Positions 18,113 to 26,936 of a DNA stretch of 64,000 bases are shown piece by piece. Source of the DNA: Hymenobacter norwichensis DSM 15439 (GTDB taxonomy: Bacteria; Bacteroidota; Bacteroidia; Cytophagales; Hymenobacteraceae). The stretch lies in the NCBI RefSeq assembly GCF_000420705.1, contig NZ_ATVL01000006.1, positions 558,001 through 622,000 of the forward strand, given 5' to 3'. The notes beneath the pieces were generated by a model. It was not told the DNA's origin. It saw only the letters and a list, made by a program, of their open reading frames with translations, and ran no database searches. Every line of letters begins with the position of its first letter. Position 1 is the first letter of the stretch. The position numbers were made by a program, and so were the translations under genes.

Positions 18113-18182
18113 CAGCTGGTTGCCTACTCTGCATACGGCAGTAGGGGAGGGGTAAGCCGCTGAAAACCAGACAACCGGTTTC

Positions 18183-19505
18183 GTGGTTACGGATTTCCAT
18201 CCTTCCTGCTCCTGCGTGCGCCATCTCGTCCTCCGCGAAAGTACCGGCCTGCGGTATTTCACTTTTTTCTATCTGTATGTGATGCAGGGCCTGCCGGCGG
18301 GGTTTGGTATGACGGCCGTGGTCAACTACCTGATTGGCCGCAACCTCAGCGCCGCCACGGTGGCCACATTTTCGGCGGTGGTGGGCTTACCGTGGGCGCT
18401 TCAGTTTGTGTGGGGCCCACTGATTGACAAGTACCAAGATTCCATTATCGGGCAGCGCAAGCAATGGGTGGTGCTCACGCAGCTGGTAGCGGCGCTGGCT
18501 TCGCTGGCTTTGCTGCTCGTCCACGACCCCGTGGCGCAGCTACCGTTGCTCAAGCTGGCGTTTGTGGTGCACAGCGTATTTGCCTCTATTCAGGATGCTA
18601 GTGTCGATGCCATTGCCATTTCGGTGGTGCCCGAGGCGGAGCGGGGCCGGGTGAATGCCTTTATGCGCGGTGGGTTTCTGCTGGGCATTTCGGCGGGGGC
18701 GGCGGGCCTGGGCTGGGTGCTGCACCGCTACGGATTTTTCGAGGCCGCCCTCACGCAAACCGTGCTGCTGCTGGCCCTTACCGTACTTACCTTTTTCATC
18801 CGCCTCGACCATACCGACCAGCTTGTGCCTACTTTCGGCCGCAGTGCTGCCGCGCCGCGTCACGCCGACAACCCATCGGTAGGCTGGCTGTTCCGGGCGC
18901 TGTTCCGAGCCATAACCGAACCGCGCACGTTGCGGCTGTTCGGTGTTATTGCGGCGGCTTACCTGTGCTTCGGCATGTTCGGCTGGGCTTACAACTACCA
19001 CCTCATTCACGTGCTGCACTGGCCCGACAGCGACGTATCCATCCTGCAAGGCGGCTGGGGTACGCTGGCCACCCTCGGCATAACCGTAACTGGCGGCATC
19101 CTCGCCGACCGGATTGGGCCAGCCCGGCTGCAACGCCGGGTGTTGCTGGTACTGGGCGTATTTCTGCTGCTGTTTTGTAGCCTGAGTTTCCTGTGGCCGC
19201 AAGTGCCCTTCGCCATCTTCGGCTTGCTGGTTTGGAACATGGCCGACCCCAGTCTCAGCGTAGCGGCTCTGCCCTTGCTCATGGCGCTGTGCCAGCCCCG
19301 TATCGAAGGCTCCCAATTCACCACCTATATGGCTCTCGTGAACCTGTGCGGCGTGAGTGGCGCCTACCTCACGGGCTTGCTGCTGGAGTATCTGTCGGTG
19401 CCGGTGCTGGGTGGGGCTTGTAGCGTGGTGGTATTGCTGCTATTCTGGGTACTCGGCAACAAAGCGGTAAGAGCCACTGCGCGCTCAGGTAGTTCGGTTG
19501 GTTGA
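18183..19505 (+). CDS. MFS permease, PAT/AmpG-like
   Basis: The 440-residue protein has twelve predicted membrane helices. The start region LRYFTFFYLYVMQGLPAGF, the loop GPLIDKYQD after helix 2, and DASVDAIAISVVPEAERGRVNAFMRGG match the peptide/acetyl-CoA/drug (PAT) branch, whose best-known bacterial member is AmpG, the anhydromuropeptide importer. Murein-fragment uptake is thus possible, but sequence alone does not fix the substrate and no amidase is adjacent. The start is uncertain: GTG at 18183 gives the longest form, GTG at 18216 is also in frame, and ATG at 18282 would cut into helix 1. It converges with the response-regulator gene, 11 bases beyond its stop. Confidence 0.82.
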   Translation: MVTDFHPSCSCVRHLVLRESTGLRYFTFFYLYVMQGLPAGFGMTAVVNYLIGRNLSAATVATFSAVVGLPWALQFVWGPLIDKYQDSIIGQRKQWVVLTQLVAALASLALLLVHDPVAQLPLLKLAFVVHSVFASIQDASVDAIAISVVPEAERGRVNAFMRGGFLLGISAGAAGLGWVLHRYGFFEAALTQTVLLLALTVLTFFIRLDHTDQLVPTFGRSAAAPRHADNPSVGWLFRALFRAITEPRTLRLFGVIAAAYLCFGMFGWAYNYHLIHVLHWPDSDVSILQGGWGTLATLGITVTGGILADRIGPARLQRRVLLVLGVFLLLFCSLSFLWPQVPFAIFGLLVWNMADPSLSVAALPLLMALCQPRIEGSQFTTYMALVNLCGVSGAYLTGLLLEYLSVPVLGGACSVVVLLLFWVLGNKAVRATARSGSSVG

Positions 19506-19516
19506 GAATAAGCCGC

Positions 19517-20134
19517 CTACAGCCCTTCTTCGTGCGCAAACCGCACCAGCGCGGCCACGTTGTGCAGCTCCAGCTTGTGCATGATATTGCGCCGGTGCGT
19601 GGTAGCCGTGTGTACTGATATCGACAACCGGTCGGCTATCTGGCTGGTGGTAAAGCCCAGGCGTACTAGCCCTACAATTTCTTTCTCCCGAGTGGAAAGG
19701 CGGTGTAACTGCTTGGTTGCTGCGGCCGGCAACGCCGAGTACACCGGGAAACAGGTTTCTCCGGCGAATATGGCCCGGATGGCCAGCAACAGCTGGGCGG
19801 CGTCGGCAGCTTTCGATACAAAGCCGCTGGCCCCGGCCGCGACCAAGCGGCTTATCAACTCGGGTGTGGCATCGGTGCTGAACACCAGTACCCGCAGGCT
19901 GGGCCACTGTTGGCGCAGGCGGGGCAACAGGGTCAGGCCGTCGGGGGGGGGCAGGTGCAAATCCAGCAGCAGTACGTCGGCGGGGGTAGGGCCAGCTTTG
20001 GCCAGCCAGGCCAGTAGTTCGGGCCCCGTAACAAACTGGCCAAGTACCTGCAAATCGGGCTGCTCGTTCAGCAGCCGCTCCAAGCCCTGATTCAACATCA
20101 AGTGGTCATCCAGAATCAAAAGTCGGCAGCACAT
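19517..20134 (-). CDS. NarL/FixJ-type response regulator
   Basis: The 205-residue protein has a receiver domain (5-120) with phosphoacceptor Asp58 in VLLLDLHLP and acidic pocket DD at 9-10. A LuxR-type helix-turn-helix follows at about 140-200 (LSTREKEIVGLVRLGFTTSQIA). It should bind DNA as a dimer when phosphorylated. It lies 62 bases downstream of the histidine kinase gene on the same strand, so the two are almost certainly a cognate pair. The signal and target genes cannot be read from the sequence; the adjacent S9 peptidase and MFS permease are possible targets by proximity only. Confidence 0.93.
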   Translation of the reverse strand: MCCRLLILDDHLMLNQGLERLLNEQPDLQVLGQFVTGPELLAWLAKAGPTPADVLLLDLHLPPPDGLTLLPRLRQQWPSLRVLVFSTDATPELISRLVAAGASGFVSKAADAAQLLLAIRAIFAGETCFPVYSALPAAATKQLHRLSTREKEIVGLVRLGFTTSQIADRLSISVHTATTHRRNIMHKLELHNVAALVRFAHEEGL

Positions 20135-20196
20135 AGGATTACGGTGGTGAGAAACAGATCGAATGAAAAACTACGCCAGTATCGGCCGGTGTGGTC

Positions 20197-22128
20197 TTAC
20201 TCTTTCAGTGGCAGCCTGACCACAATGCAGGTGCCCGTTGCCGAGCTGTCGATGTGCATCTGGCCCCGCAAGTACTCAGTGCGGGCCTGCACGCCGCGCA
20301 GCCCGATGCCGGCGCGGGTTTGCGTTTTGTTGAAGCCGTTGCCGTTGTCGTCCACCAGTATTTCCAGCGCCTCGGGGTGTAGCAGCAGCTGCACTTGCAC
20401 CTCGGTGGCATTGGCGTGGCGCACGGCATTGTTGAGCAGTTCAGCGGCAATCCGGTAGGCGGCTAGTTGCAACGGCTGGGGCAGTTGCTCTAGGCCCTTG
20501 TCGCAGTAGGTGTGCACCGTGGGGTTGCCATACAGGTTGAGCAGTTCGGCCAGCGCCGCTACGGAGTCGCAGAGCCCTCCCAGGCCAGGCTCGGCTGGTA
20601 GGATGGCGTGGCTGAACGTACGCACCTCGTCGCGGAGGTGGCGTAGTAGTAACTCGGTATGGTGGCCGGCGGCGGCAGCTTCCGGCGAGCTGTTTATGGC
20701 CTCTTGCACAGCCCGGCCCTGCCAGGCCAAATGCAACGCCGCCAGGTTGGGCCCCAGGGCATCGTGCAGCTCCCGCGCCAGCCGTTCCCGCTCTTCGTCT
20801 TGGGCCGCAATCAGGCGGGCGCTTTGGCTGTTGCGCTGCCGCAGCTGTCGAATGCGCAAACGAGCATTCTGACGGAGCGTATGGCGGAAGCGCCCTGTAA
20901 GCAATGCACTCAGTACCAACAACTCGAAAAACAAGCCCCAGGCCAGCGCGTTGGGATACACGGGGTTGAAGCTGGTTAGCCCAATATGGTTGAACCAAAA
21001 GATGGCAAAGCCCGCAGAGAAAAAGAAGTACGTGAGAGCATAGTAGGCTGCCAAGCGCCGGCGCCGGGTGAGCATCACGGCCAGTAGAGTCACCCAGCCA
21101 TAGCCAAACTGGCAAATCAATATCAGCTCCCGCGTGAAGTTCAAGGCCTGAACCATCGTTAGGCTGTGGCGTACGGCCCACGGAAAAGCTACCGCATAAA
21201 GTAGCACGAACACCGCGGAAGTACCCGCCAGCCAAGTACCTGCCCGGTGCAGACGGGGCCAGCCGCTGCCCAGCCGTACGAATAGCTGTAAGATGCGGAT
21301 GCCCGCTGCCGCCGCCAATATCACAAAGTTGAATTGCCCTATTGACCAAGCCAACTGGTAAAGGCCAGTTGGAAGCAACATGGCGTCCAGCCCATCTTCC
21401 ATCATCAAAAACAGCGTGACGCATACCACGTACGCCAGGTACCATACATGAATTCGGTCGCGGAGGAAGGCAAATAGCACCAGATTGAACAGCGCGCTAC
21501 TTAAGTAAAAGCCTAGCATCCAGACCCAGTGCCGCTCGAAGGGAAAGTTCATTTCCCAGTTCAGGAAGTGTTCAGCAGTTTCGATATACGTGGGTAGGTA
21601 TAGCGCCCCTGCGTGCAAGTCAATGCGTAGGTAGAGCACGGCAGATTCGTTGGCTTCCAGCGTAAAGGGGAAGCTGAGCGCCCGCGCCGGAAAGGCCCGC
21701 TCGGCAGCCGGCACCCAGGAGCTGGCTATAGCAAGCTGGGTGAATTTCGTTTCGCCCCGGCGCCGACAATAGAGGGCCGCACTATCGGTGAAGTTGAAAA
21801 TGCTCCACAAGAATCGTAGCCGTTGGGATTCGGTGTTGCGGACAGCCAGCCGCATCCATACCCGTTTGTGCAGTATGCCTAGGTTGAGCGTTTCGTGCCA
21901 GGGGCCAGGGCGAAACTTGCCGGCTCGCCACTGCGCTTCCACTTGCTCGGGGTCGGGCTTGGTGGCAAAGGGTTCGGTGTAGTAACGGTACGCTTCTGAA
22001 ATATGGGCGCCCTTTGGGTTCTTAAGCAGGAGGGTATCCGTCAGAACTTGTTGCGGCGGTGCTGCCCCAACGTTAGCTGGCACCAAACCACCAAGCAAAA
22101 GCCAGAACAAGAGGAGGCGTGCAAACAC
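20197..22128 (-). CDS. 7TMR-DISM sensor histidine kinase (HisKA_3 type)
   Basis: This 643-residue kinase begins at GTG 22128 with a signal peptide (1-22). An extracellular 7TMR-DISMED2-like beta domain spans about 40-180, followed by seven membrane helices (about 195-410, the 7TMR-DISM core). After a short coiled coil comes the HisKA_3 dimerisation helix with phospho-His near 454 in RLARELHDALG, then a HATPase with N-box AAYRIAAELLNNAVRHA and G-boxes DDNGNGF and GIGLRG. The DISM sensor class is thought to bind carbohydrates or other small ligands outside the membrane, but the ligand here is unknown. It transfers phosphate to the NarL-type regulator encoded 62 bases downstream. Confidence 0.92.
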   Translation of the reverse strand: MFARLLLFWLLLGGLVPANVGAAPPQQVLTDTLLLKNPKGAHISEAYRYYTEPFATKPDPEQVEAQWRAGKFRPGPWHETLNLGILHKRVWMRLAVRNTESQRLRFLWSIFNFTDSAALYCRRRGETKFTQLAIASSWVPAAERAFPARALSFPFTLEANESAVLYLRIDLHAGALYLPTYIETAEHFLNWEMNFPFERHWVWMLGFYLSSALFNLVLFAFLRDRIHVWYLAYVVCVTLFLMMEDGLDAMLLPTGLYQLAWSIGQFNFVILAAAAGIRILQLFVRLGSGWPRLHRAGTWLAGTSAVFVLLYAVAFPWAVRHSLTMVQALNFTRELILICQFGYGWVTLLAVMLTRRRRLAAYYALTYFFFSAGFAIFWFNHIGLTSFNPVYPNALAWGLFFELLVLSALLTGRFRHTLRQNARLRIRQLRQRNSQSARLIAAQDEERERLARELHDALGPNLAALHLAWQGRAVQEAINSSPEAAAAGHHTELLLRHLRDEVRTFSHAILPAEPGLGGLCDSVAALAELLNLYGNPTVHTYCDKGLEQLPQPLQLAAYRIAAELLNNAVRHANATEVQVQLLLHPEALEILVDDNGNGFNKTQTRAGIGLRGVQARTEYLRGQMHIDSSATGTCIVVRLPLKE

Positions 22129-22271
22129 AACAGTAGGTGATTATAGATGGCTCACTTTCAGAAAGCACAATACAATAATATAATCAGATACTAAGATATT
22201 GAGTGCTGGTACTGTAAATTATAAGAAGTAGTTGTTTCGGTAAAGCGCTGCTAATAAACTGTATACTACAA

Positions 22272-22309
22272 GAAAGGCCCGGCCAGTTATTTGCTGGTCG
22301 GGCCTTTTC
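22272..22309 (-). terminator. Intrinsic terminator after the S9 peptidase gene
   Basis: A 15-bp stem (GAAAGGCCCGGCCAG, right arm 22293-22309, one G-U pair) with a six-base loop is flanked by A/T runs on both sides. It lies between the S9 peptidase stop and the histidine-kinase start, both on the minus strand. Confidence 0.85.
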
Positions 22310-22373
22310 TTTACAAAGTTTTACGCTGTGCCGCTACCTCAGACCTGTTACAGCCCTATTAAAGAAGCTCTCC

Positions 22374-24431
22374 TTATTTGGCCTGTCCTACCGTTTCGGG
22401 CTTCAGCGTACGGCCCAGCCACTCGAAAAACACCCTGTTCCAAAGCACAGCGTTTTGCGGCTTGGAAATCCAGTGGCCCTCGTTGGGGAAATACAGGAAC
22501 CGGCTCGGAATACTGCGCAGCTGCGCCGTGCCGAAAGCCTCCATGCCCTGCCCCTCGGGCACCCGGAAATCCTTGCCGCCGTGAATCACCAGAATCGGGG
22601 TGTCCCAGTTTTTGGCGAACAGCTGCGGGTTGAACTCAGTGTAGCTCTTGTGCTGCGGTGTTTCCCAGGGGGCAGCCCCAATGTCGTGCTTAGCGAAGAA
22701 CATTTCCTCGGTGCTCGGGTACCAGCTGGTGAGGTTGTAGAGGCCGCAGTGGGCAATAAAGGTTTTGAAGCGGCCTTCGTGCTTGCCCGCCAAGTAGTAC
22801 ACCGAGTAGCCGCCATAGCTGGCTCCCACGCAGCCCAGGCGAGTTTTATCCACGTACGGTTCGGCACTCACCGCATCAATAGCCGACAGATAATCCCGGA
22901 TGGGCTGCCCGCCCCAGTCGCCGGAGATACTGTTGTTCCACTCAGTGCCGAAGCCGGGCAAGCCGCGTCGGTTGGGGGCCACTACTATGTAGCCGTTGGC
23001 GGCCAGCAGCTGGAAATTCCAGCGGTACGAGAAGCTCTGGGTGATTGGGCTTTGCGGGCCACCTTGGCAGTAAAGCAGCGTCGGGTACTTCTTGGCCGGG
23101 TCGAAATCGGGCGGGTAGATGACATATACCTGCATCTGTTTGCCGTCGGTGGTGCGTACCATGCGGGCCTCGGTTTTGCCAGTTTTCACGCCTGCCAGCT
23201 CCTGCTGGTTGATGGTAGTAAGCACCGTTTCGCGGCCGGTTTTCAGGTCTACGCGCACCAGGTCGGCGGGTGTGGCCTGGGTGGTTTTGTTGGCAATGGC
23301 CACGTCGGAGCCGGCCAGCTCAAAGCTGTTGTAGTTGTGTGCGCCTTTGGTGAGCTGCTTGATTTTGCCGCCCTTGCCCGGTACCGAGAACAACTGCTCG
23401 GTGCCTTCCAGTACGCTCACGAAGTAGATGGTTTTGCCATCGGCACTCCACCGGATGTTGGCTGCCGCCTGCTCCGAGCTGGCGGTAATATCCTCGCGCT
23501 TCTTGGTTCTGAAATCATACACCACAATGCTGTTGCGGTCCGACTCGAAGCCGGGCGTGGCCATACTCAGCCAGGCTACCTTGGTGCCGTCGGGCGAGAA
23601 GGCAGGCTCGGTGTCGTAGCCGCCCAGGCCTTCGCTCAGGTTCTGGGTTTTGCTTTCCCGAATGTCGTAGAGGTAAATGTCGGAGTTGGTGCTTTCGGCT
23701 TCGGCTTTGCCTGTGAGCTTGCGCGAAGTGTAGGCGAGGCGGTAGCCGTCGGGCGAAAACGCCAGCTGCTCGGTGCCGCCAAACGGCTGAAGCGGGGCGT
23801 CGAATTTCTCGCCGCCCATTACGTCTTTGCCATAGCCGGTCGGGCGTCCATCGGTACCTACCGGCTGGAAAAACACGTGCGACACCTTGAGGTCGTCCCA
23901 GGCGTTCCAGTGGCGGTAGTTGAGGTCGTCGATGATTTTGGCGTCGGCTTTGGGCAGGTCGGGGTACCAGTCCTGCACCGATTTGCCGGTTTTCACGTCC
24001 TGGGTGTACAGGATGAAGTTGCCTTTGGGGGCGTATTTCAGGTTAGCCAAGCCTTCCTCCGGAAACTCGCTGAGCTTCTGTTTACCGGTGCCGTCGGCGT
24101 TCATCACGTACAGTTGGTCGGAGCCACCTTCGCCGCTCACAAAGGTCAGCTTGCCATCGGGCCGCCAGTTCAGGTTACCCTCCGAGCCGGGCGTGGTGGT
24201 GAGTTGCTTGGCTGCGCCGCCCGCTACTGGCACCACCCAAATATCGGCGTTGCCCGTGTTGTCGGCCAAGTTGTAGCGCGTGATGGTGTAGGCCACTGTT
24301 TTGCGGTCCGGCGACACCTGCATTTCACCTAAGCGTCCTAGCTTCATCAGCAATTCGGGCGTGTACACAGGTTGTTGGGCTGCCGCGGCCAATGGCAGCA
24401 GGGTAAAAGCAACAGAAAGGAATTTATTCAT
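22374..24431 (-). CDS. Exported S9-family prolyl oligopeptidase-type peptidase
   Basis: The 685-residue protein has a signal peptide (1-18, LAAAAQ). Residues about 25-420 form a WD40/PD40-like propeller with several repeats of the form SPDG-x-x-x-A-Y/W and a NLNWRPDGKLTF blade. The alpha/beta hydrolase domain (about 430-680) carries the nucleophile GASYGGYS, the acid in GGKDFRVP and the histidine in FPNEGHWI, so the Ser-Asp-His triad is complete. It resembles acylaminoacyl-peptidases and DPP-like exopeptidases, which release N-terminal dipeptides or acylated residues. A periplasmic role in peptide use is likely. It stands alone between the kinase gene and a 251-bp gap; the start MNKFLSVAF is clear. 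Confidence 0.92.
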   Translation of the reverse strand: MNKFLSVAFTLLPLAAAAQQPVYTPELLMKLGRLGEMQVSPDRKTVAYTITRYNLADNTGNADIWVVPVAGGAAKQLTTTPGSEGNLNWRPDGKLTFVSGEGGSDQLYVMNADGTGKQKLSEFPEEGLANLKYAPKGNFILYTQDVKTGKSVQDWYPDLPKADAKIIDDLNYRHWNAWDDLKVSHVFFQPVGTDGRPTGYGKDVMGGEKFDAPLQPFGGTEQLAFSPDGYRLAYTSRKLTGKAEAESTNSDIYLYDIRESKTQNLSEGLGGYDTEPAFSPDGTKVAWLSMATPGFESDRNSIVVYDFRTKKREDITASSEQAAANIRWSADGKTIYFVSVLEGTEQLFSVPGKGGKIKQLTKGAHNYNSFELAGSDVAIANKTTQATPADLVRVDLKTGRETVLTTINQQELAGVKTGKTEARMVRTTDGKQMQVYVIYPPDFDPAKKYPTLLYCQGGPQSPITQSFSYRWNFQLLAANGYIVVAPNRRGLPGFGTEWNNSISGDWGGQPIRDYLSAIDAVSAEPYVDKTRLGCVGASYGGYSVYYLAGKHEGRFKTFIAHCGLYNLTSWYPSTEEMFFAKHDIGAAPWETPQHKSYTEFNPQLFAKNWDTPILVIHGGKDFRVPEGQGMEAFGTAQLRSIPSRFLYFPNEGHWISKPQNAVLWNRVFFEWLGRTLKPETVGQAK

Positions 24432-24682
24432 GGTAGCAGGCAGGGCGAACTATACAGCCAACAAGGTAAGCATGCCCACCGATAAGGTTAGCTACTAGCG
24501 CGCAGCCCCGGCCACCATCCAAAAAAACCAGGGCACTTTTTGCGCTGCTGATGCAACGCCCGGCTATCTGCCCGGACTCAGCCAGTAAAAGTTGGGTTTG
24601 ACCGGCCTGAGAATCTGAAACCCTCCCAAATCGTTTTAAATTGCTTGGCCGGCTTGTTCAGCTAGGCACCTATTGAGGTATT

Positions 24683-25375
24683 ATGATGAAACTACTACTC
24701 ACGGTTTTGTTGCTGCCTATTGCGCTGTCGGGCAGCTTTGCTCAGCAAACGGCCAGTACCAGCAAGCCCGCGCCCAATGCACGGGAAAACAAAGAACTCG
24801 AGCGCCAGAAGTGGAATGCAGTGCTAACGGGCAGAGAAAGCCGGGTGCCATTCAATGCCCGCCCCAACAAGCTGCTGGCCGAAACCATCAAGGAGCGCAA
24901 GCCCGGCAAAGCTCTGGACGTAGGCATGGGCCAGGGCCGCAACACGCTGTTTCTGGCGCAGCAAGGCTGGGATGCCTACGGCGTGGATATTGCCGACGAA
25001 GCCGTAACGCTAGCCCAGGACAATGCCCGACGAGCCAACCTGCGCATTACCACGTTTGTGCAGGACGCATCGGAGTTTGAGTTCGGGACTGACCGCTGGG
25101 ACTTGGTGGCGTTTATCTACGCCGGAGGGCGCAACGAAGCCGAGCAGGTGCACCGCAGCCTGAAGCCCGGCGGTATTGTAGTGGTGGAAGGGTTTCACCG
25201 CGACGCCACCCGCAAGCGCAAAATTGGTGAAAACGTTGTTTTTGATACCGATGAGCTGAAAAAGCTCTACACAGCGGCGGGCTTTACGGTGCTACGCTAC
25301 GAGGAAAAGGAAGGTATCGGAGACTTTGGTTTGCAGCAGATGCGGCTAGTGAAGCTGGTTGCCCAGAAGAAATAG
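24683..25375 (+). CDS. SAM-dependent methyltransferase-like protein with signal peptide
   Basis: The 230-residue product has an N-terminal Sec signal-like segment (MMKLLLTVLLLPIALSGSFAQ, 1-21), a charged stretch, then a class I methyltransferase fold. Motif I is ALDVGMGQGRNTLFLAQQGW (about 76-95), followed by YGVDIADEAV as the acidic strand-2 residue. GGRNEAEQVHRSLKPGGIVVVEGF is motif III. Methyltransferases of this kind use cytosolic S-adenosylmethionine, so export is unexpected. Either the signal is an anchor, or the protein has a different role in the periplasm, or the true start is internal (no good internal ATG lies before motif I). The substrate is unknown. It is convergent with the small gene at 25450. 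Confidence 0.82.
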   Translation: MMKLLLTVLLLPIALSGSFAQQTASTSKPAPNARENKELERQKWNAVLTGRESRVPFNARPNKLLAETIKERKPGKALDVGMGQGRNTLFLAQQGWDAYGVDIADEAVTLAQDNARRANLRITTFVQDASEFEFGTDRWDLVAFIYAGGRNEAEQVHRSLKPGGIVVVEGFHRDATRKRKIGENVVFDTDELKKLYTAAGFTVLRYEEKEGIGDFGLQQMRLVKLVAQKK

Positions 25376-25390
25376 GTAGCAGCATTCTTT

Positions 25391-25434
25391 AAAGCAAAAA
25401 GCCCTTGTACGCAAATACAGCGGCTTTTTGCTTT
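25391..25434. terminator. Bidirectional terminator
   Basis: Perfect 13-bp arms (AAAGCAAAAAGCC at 25391-25403, GGCTTTTTGCTTT at 25422-25434) surround an 18-base loop. It serves the convergent methyltransferase-like gene (plus) and the small gene at 25450 (minus). Confidence 0.85.
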
Positions 25435-25449
25435 ATCTCATTAGGAGGT

Positions 25450-25632
25450 TTAGCTGCTCTTCTTGCGGCCGGAGCCGCTCTTTTTACCGCCGCCGTCTTG
25501 TTTGTTGACGGTGGCCCAAGCGCGTGCTTCCGCTTCTTCTTCGGGTACGCCGCGCTTCTCGTAGCTCTCTTCAATGTGTTCGGCCTGCCGCTTTTGCTTG
25601 TCGGTGTACGCCGATTTATCTCCTTGTGGCAT
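25450..25632 (-). CDS. Small basic/acidic protein, plasmid-stabilization-like
   Basis: This 60-residue protein begins at ATG 25632 (MPQGDKSAYTDKQKRQAEHI) and is highly charged, with a helical middle (EESYEKRGVPEEEAEARAWATVNK) and a Gly/Lys/Ser-rich tail. Small proteins of this pattern occur in many bacteria and are often named plasmid stabilization proteins, but I know of no proven function. The longer open frame upstream has no support, since it would reach back over the gene at 25780. The neighbours do not suggest a toxin partner. Confidence 0.75.
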   Translation of the reverse strand: MPQGDKSAYTDKQKRQAEHIEESYEKRGVPEEEAEARAWATVNKQDGGGKKSGSGRKKSS

Positions 25633-25742
25633 GATGGAAAGAGTTGAGTGGTAGAAACTTGACAATGTGCTTGTAGTGATACGCCGCCTGCAATCAGAGG
25701 TTATGCCGAGCTTGTTCGGGTGGGTGGTTGCCGGGCAGGGGC

Positions 25743-25750
25743 TATCTTCG
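25743..25750 (+). promoter_or_regulatory. -7-like promoter box
   Basis: TATCTTCG resembles TAnnTTTG (one mismatch) and lies 29 bases before the ATG at 25780. Confidence 0.4.
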
Positions 25751-25779
25751 CGCCTTCGTTTCACCAGTCTGCTTCTGCC

Positions 25780-26025
25780 ATGCGCCAGCTTGCCAATATT
25801 CCGCACCCCGAGGTCAACATCACTCTGTTTTCCTGGAACGGCAAATACCTTATCAAGCTGGAAAAAGGCCCGTTTGAGCAAACCTACAAAGTGAGCGAGA
25901 TGGACGTAACCAGCGACGAGGACATCCGCATGCTGCTCGATGAAGAGTTCGTTCAGGCTGCCGTTGCTCGTTTCCGGCACATGCACGCCGATTTGCAGGC
26001 CGCCTTCGACCGAAACGGCCTCTAG
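25780..26025 (+). CDS. Conserved small hypothetical protein (81 residues)
   Basis: The protein starts MRQLANIPHPEVNITLFSWNGKYLIKLE and looks soluble. The first half is beta-rich (ITLFSWNGKYLIKLE, QTYKVSEMDV) and the second half helical and acidic (DEDIRMLLDEEFVQAAVARF). I recognise the pattern from Bacteroidota genomes, where it stays uncharacterised. The frame is open upstream to 25720, but the -7-like box at 25743-25750 puts the transcript start near 25757, so ATG at 25780 is preferred. No domain of known function is visible. Confidence 0.75.
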   Translation: MRQLANIPHPEVNITLFSWNGKYLIKLEKGPFEQTYKVSEMDVTSDEDIRMLLDEEFVQAAVARFRHMHADLQAAFDRNGL

Positions 26026-26095
26026 TCCGGCGCTGGGCCCAACTCTTTTGCCCGGAATGAGTTAGAGTGACTCACCGATATAGCAGAAAAACAAT

Positions 26096-26824
26096 ATGAA
26101 ATCCACCTTCCTCTTCCTGGGCGTTTTTTTGGCGGCTGTATTGAGCAGCGGTTCGGCTACGGCACAGCTTTATGAAGTGCGCCAAAGCTCTATCAACTAC
26201 GAAAAGCAGGAGCGCCCCGCCGCCAAAGTGTTGGTAGATGGCACCCCCGACTGGACGCGCAACTTCTGGCAAACTTGGCTCAAGGACACCTACAACATCA
26301 AGCCCAAGGGCAACGGTACCTTCGGGGTGGGCAAGCGCGACGTGCTGGCTGCCAAGCAGGTACCCGCGTCCAGCGTGTCAGGCAAGCTAATCGACCTCTA
26401 CGCCATGGTAACGGCCCCTTCCGACAGCGTAACGGAACTGGCCGTGTTTGGGGGCTACGACGCCAAAACCTATTTCAGCCCGGAAGGCACGCCCACTGAA
26501 TTTGCCGCCATGCGCAACATGGCTCAAAACTTTGCCGCCGCCGCCCGCCTGAAAGCCTACCGGGAGCAGATTGAAGCCGCTGAAAAAGAGCTACGCGAAA
26601 CAGAGAAGGAAAAAGACCGACTGGAAAAGGAGCGCGCAAATCTGGCCAAAAACACCGAAAGCAACCTGGAGAAGATTGAGTCGTTGAAGAAGCAAAATAT
26701 TGAGAATAAGCTCAAAGCCAGCCAGGACTCCGCGCAACTCATCGTAAACGGCCAGCAGCTTGACCTGCGCAAAGCCAAGCTCCAGCGCCGCAAAGACCGG
26801 CTCTCCACCCTCGACCGAAAATAA
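26096..26824 (+). CDS. Exported hypothetical protein with C-terminal coiled coil
   Basis: This 242-residue protein has a signal peptide (1-24, GSATAQ). A folded N-terminal region follows (30-150), with aromatic and Gly residues (PDWTRNFWQTWLKDTY, AVFGGYDAKTYF). From about 155 to 235 there is a long charged helix (EKELRETEKEKDRLEKERANL and on) with heptad character, likely a coiled coil that could dimerise or reach the envelope. No catalytic motif is seen. It is followed by an inverted repeat (26844-26903) and the SHOCT-like gene on the same strand. I do not recognise the family beyond a Bacteroidota envelope hypothetical. Confidence 0.78.
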   Translation: MKSTFLFLGVFLAAVLSSGSATAQLYEVRQSSINYEKQERPAAKVLVDGTPDWTRNFWQTWLKDTYNIKPKGNGTFGVGKRDVLAAKQVPASSVSGKLIDLYAMVTAPSDSVTELAVFGGYDAKTYFSPEGTPTEFAAMRNMAQNFAAAARLKAYREQIEAAEKELRETEKEKDRLEKERANLAKNTESNLEKIESLKKQNIENKLKASQDSAQLIVNGQQLDLRKAKLQRRKDRLSTLDRK

Positions 26825-26843
26825 GTTATCGGGTGTCAGTTGC

Positions 26844-26903
26844 CAGTTGTGGGTTACCAGCTGCCGGTTTGTTCATTAACTGGCAACTGGTAACCCACAA
26901 CTG
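26844..26903. repeat. Long imperfect inverted repeat between hypothetical genes
   Basis: Arms at 26844-26868 (CAGTTGTGGGTTACCAGCTG and on) and 26879-26903 pair at 23 of 25 positions with a 10-base loop. The flanks repeat further copies of the word AACTGGCAAC. No T-tract follows. Confidence 0.8.
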
Positions 26904-26936
26904 CAAACTCCCAACTGGCAACTCACAACACACATC

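Noticed and set aside
22455..24332. Long plus-strand frame of 625 codons
   Set aside because: It lies antisense to the S9 peptidase gene, which has a signal peptide, propeller and complete catalytic triad. Long antisense frames are expected in GC-rich genes.
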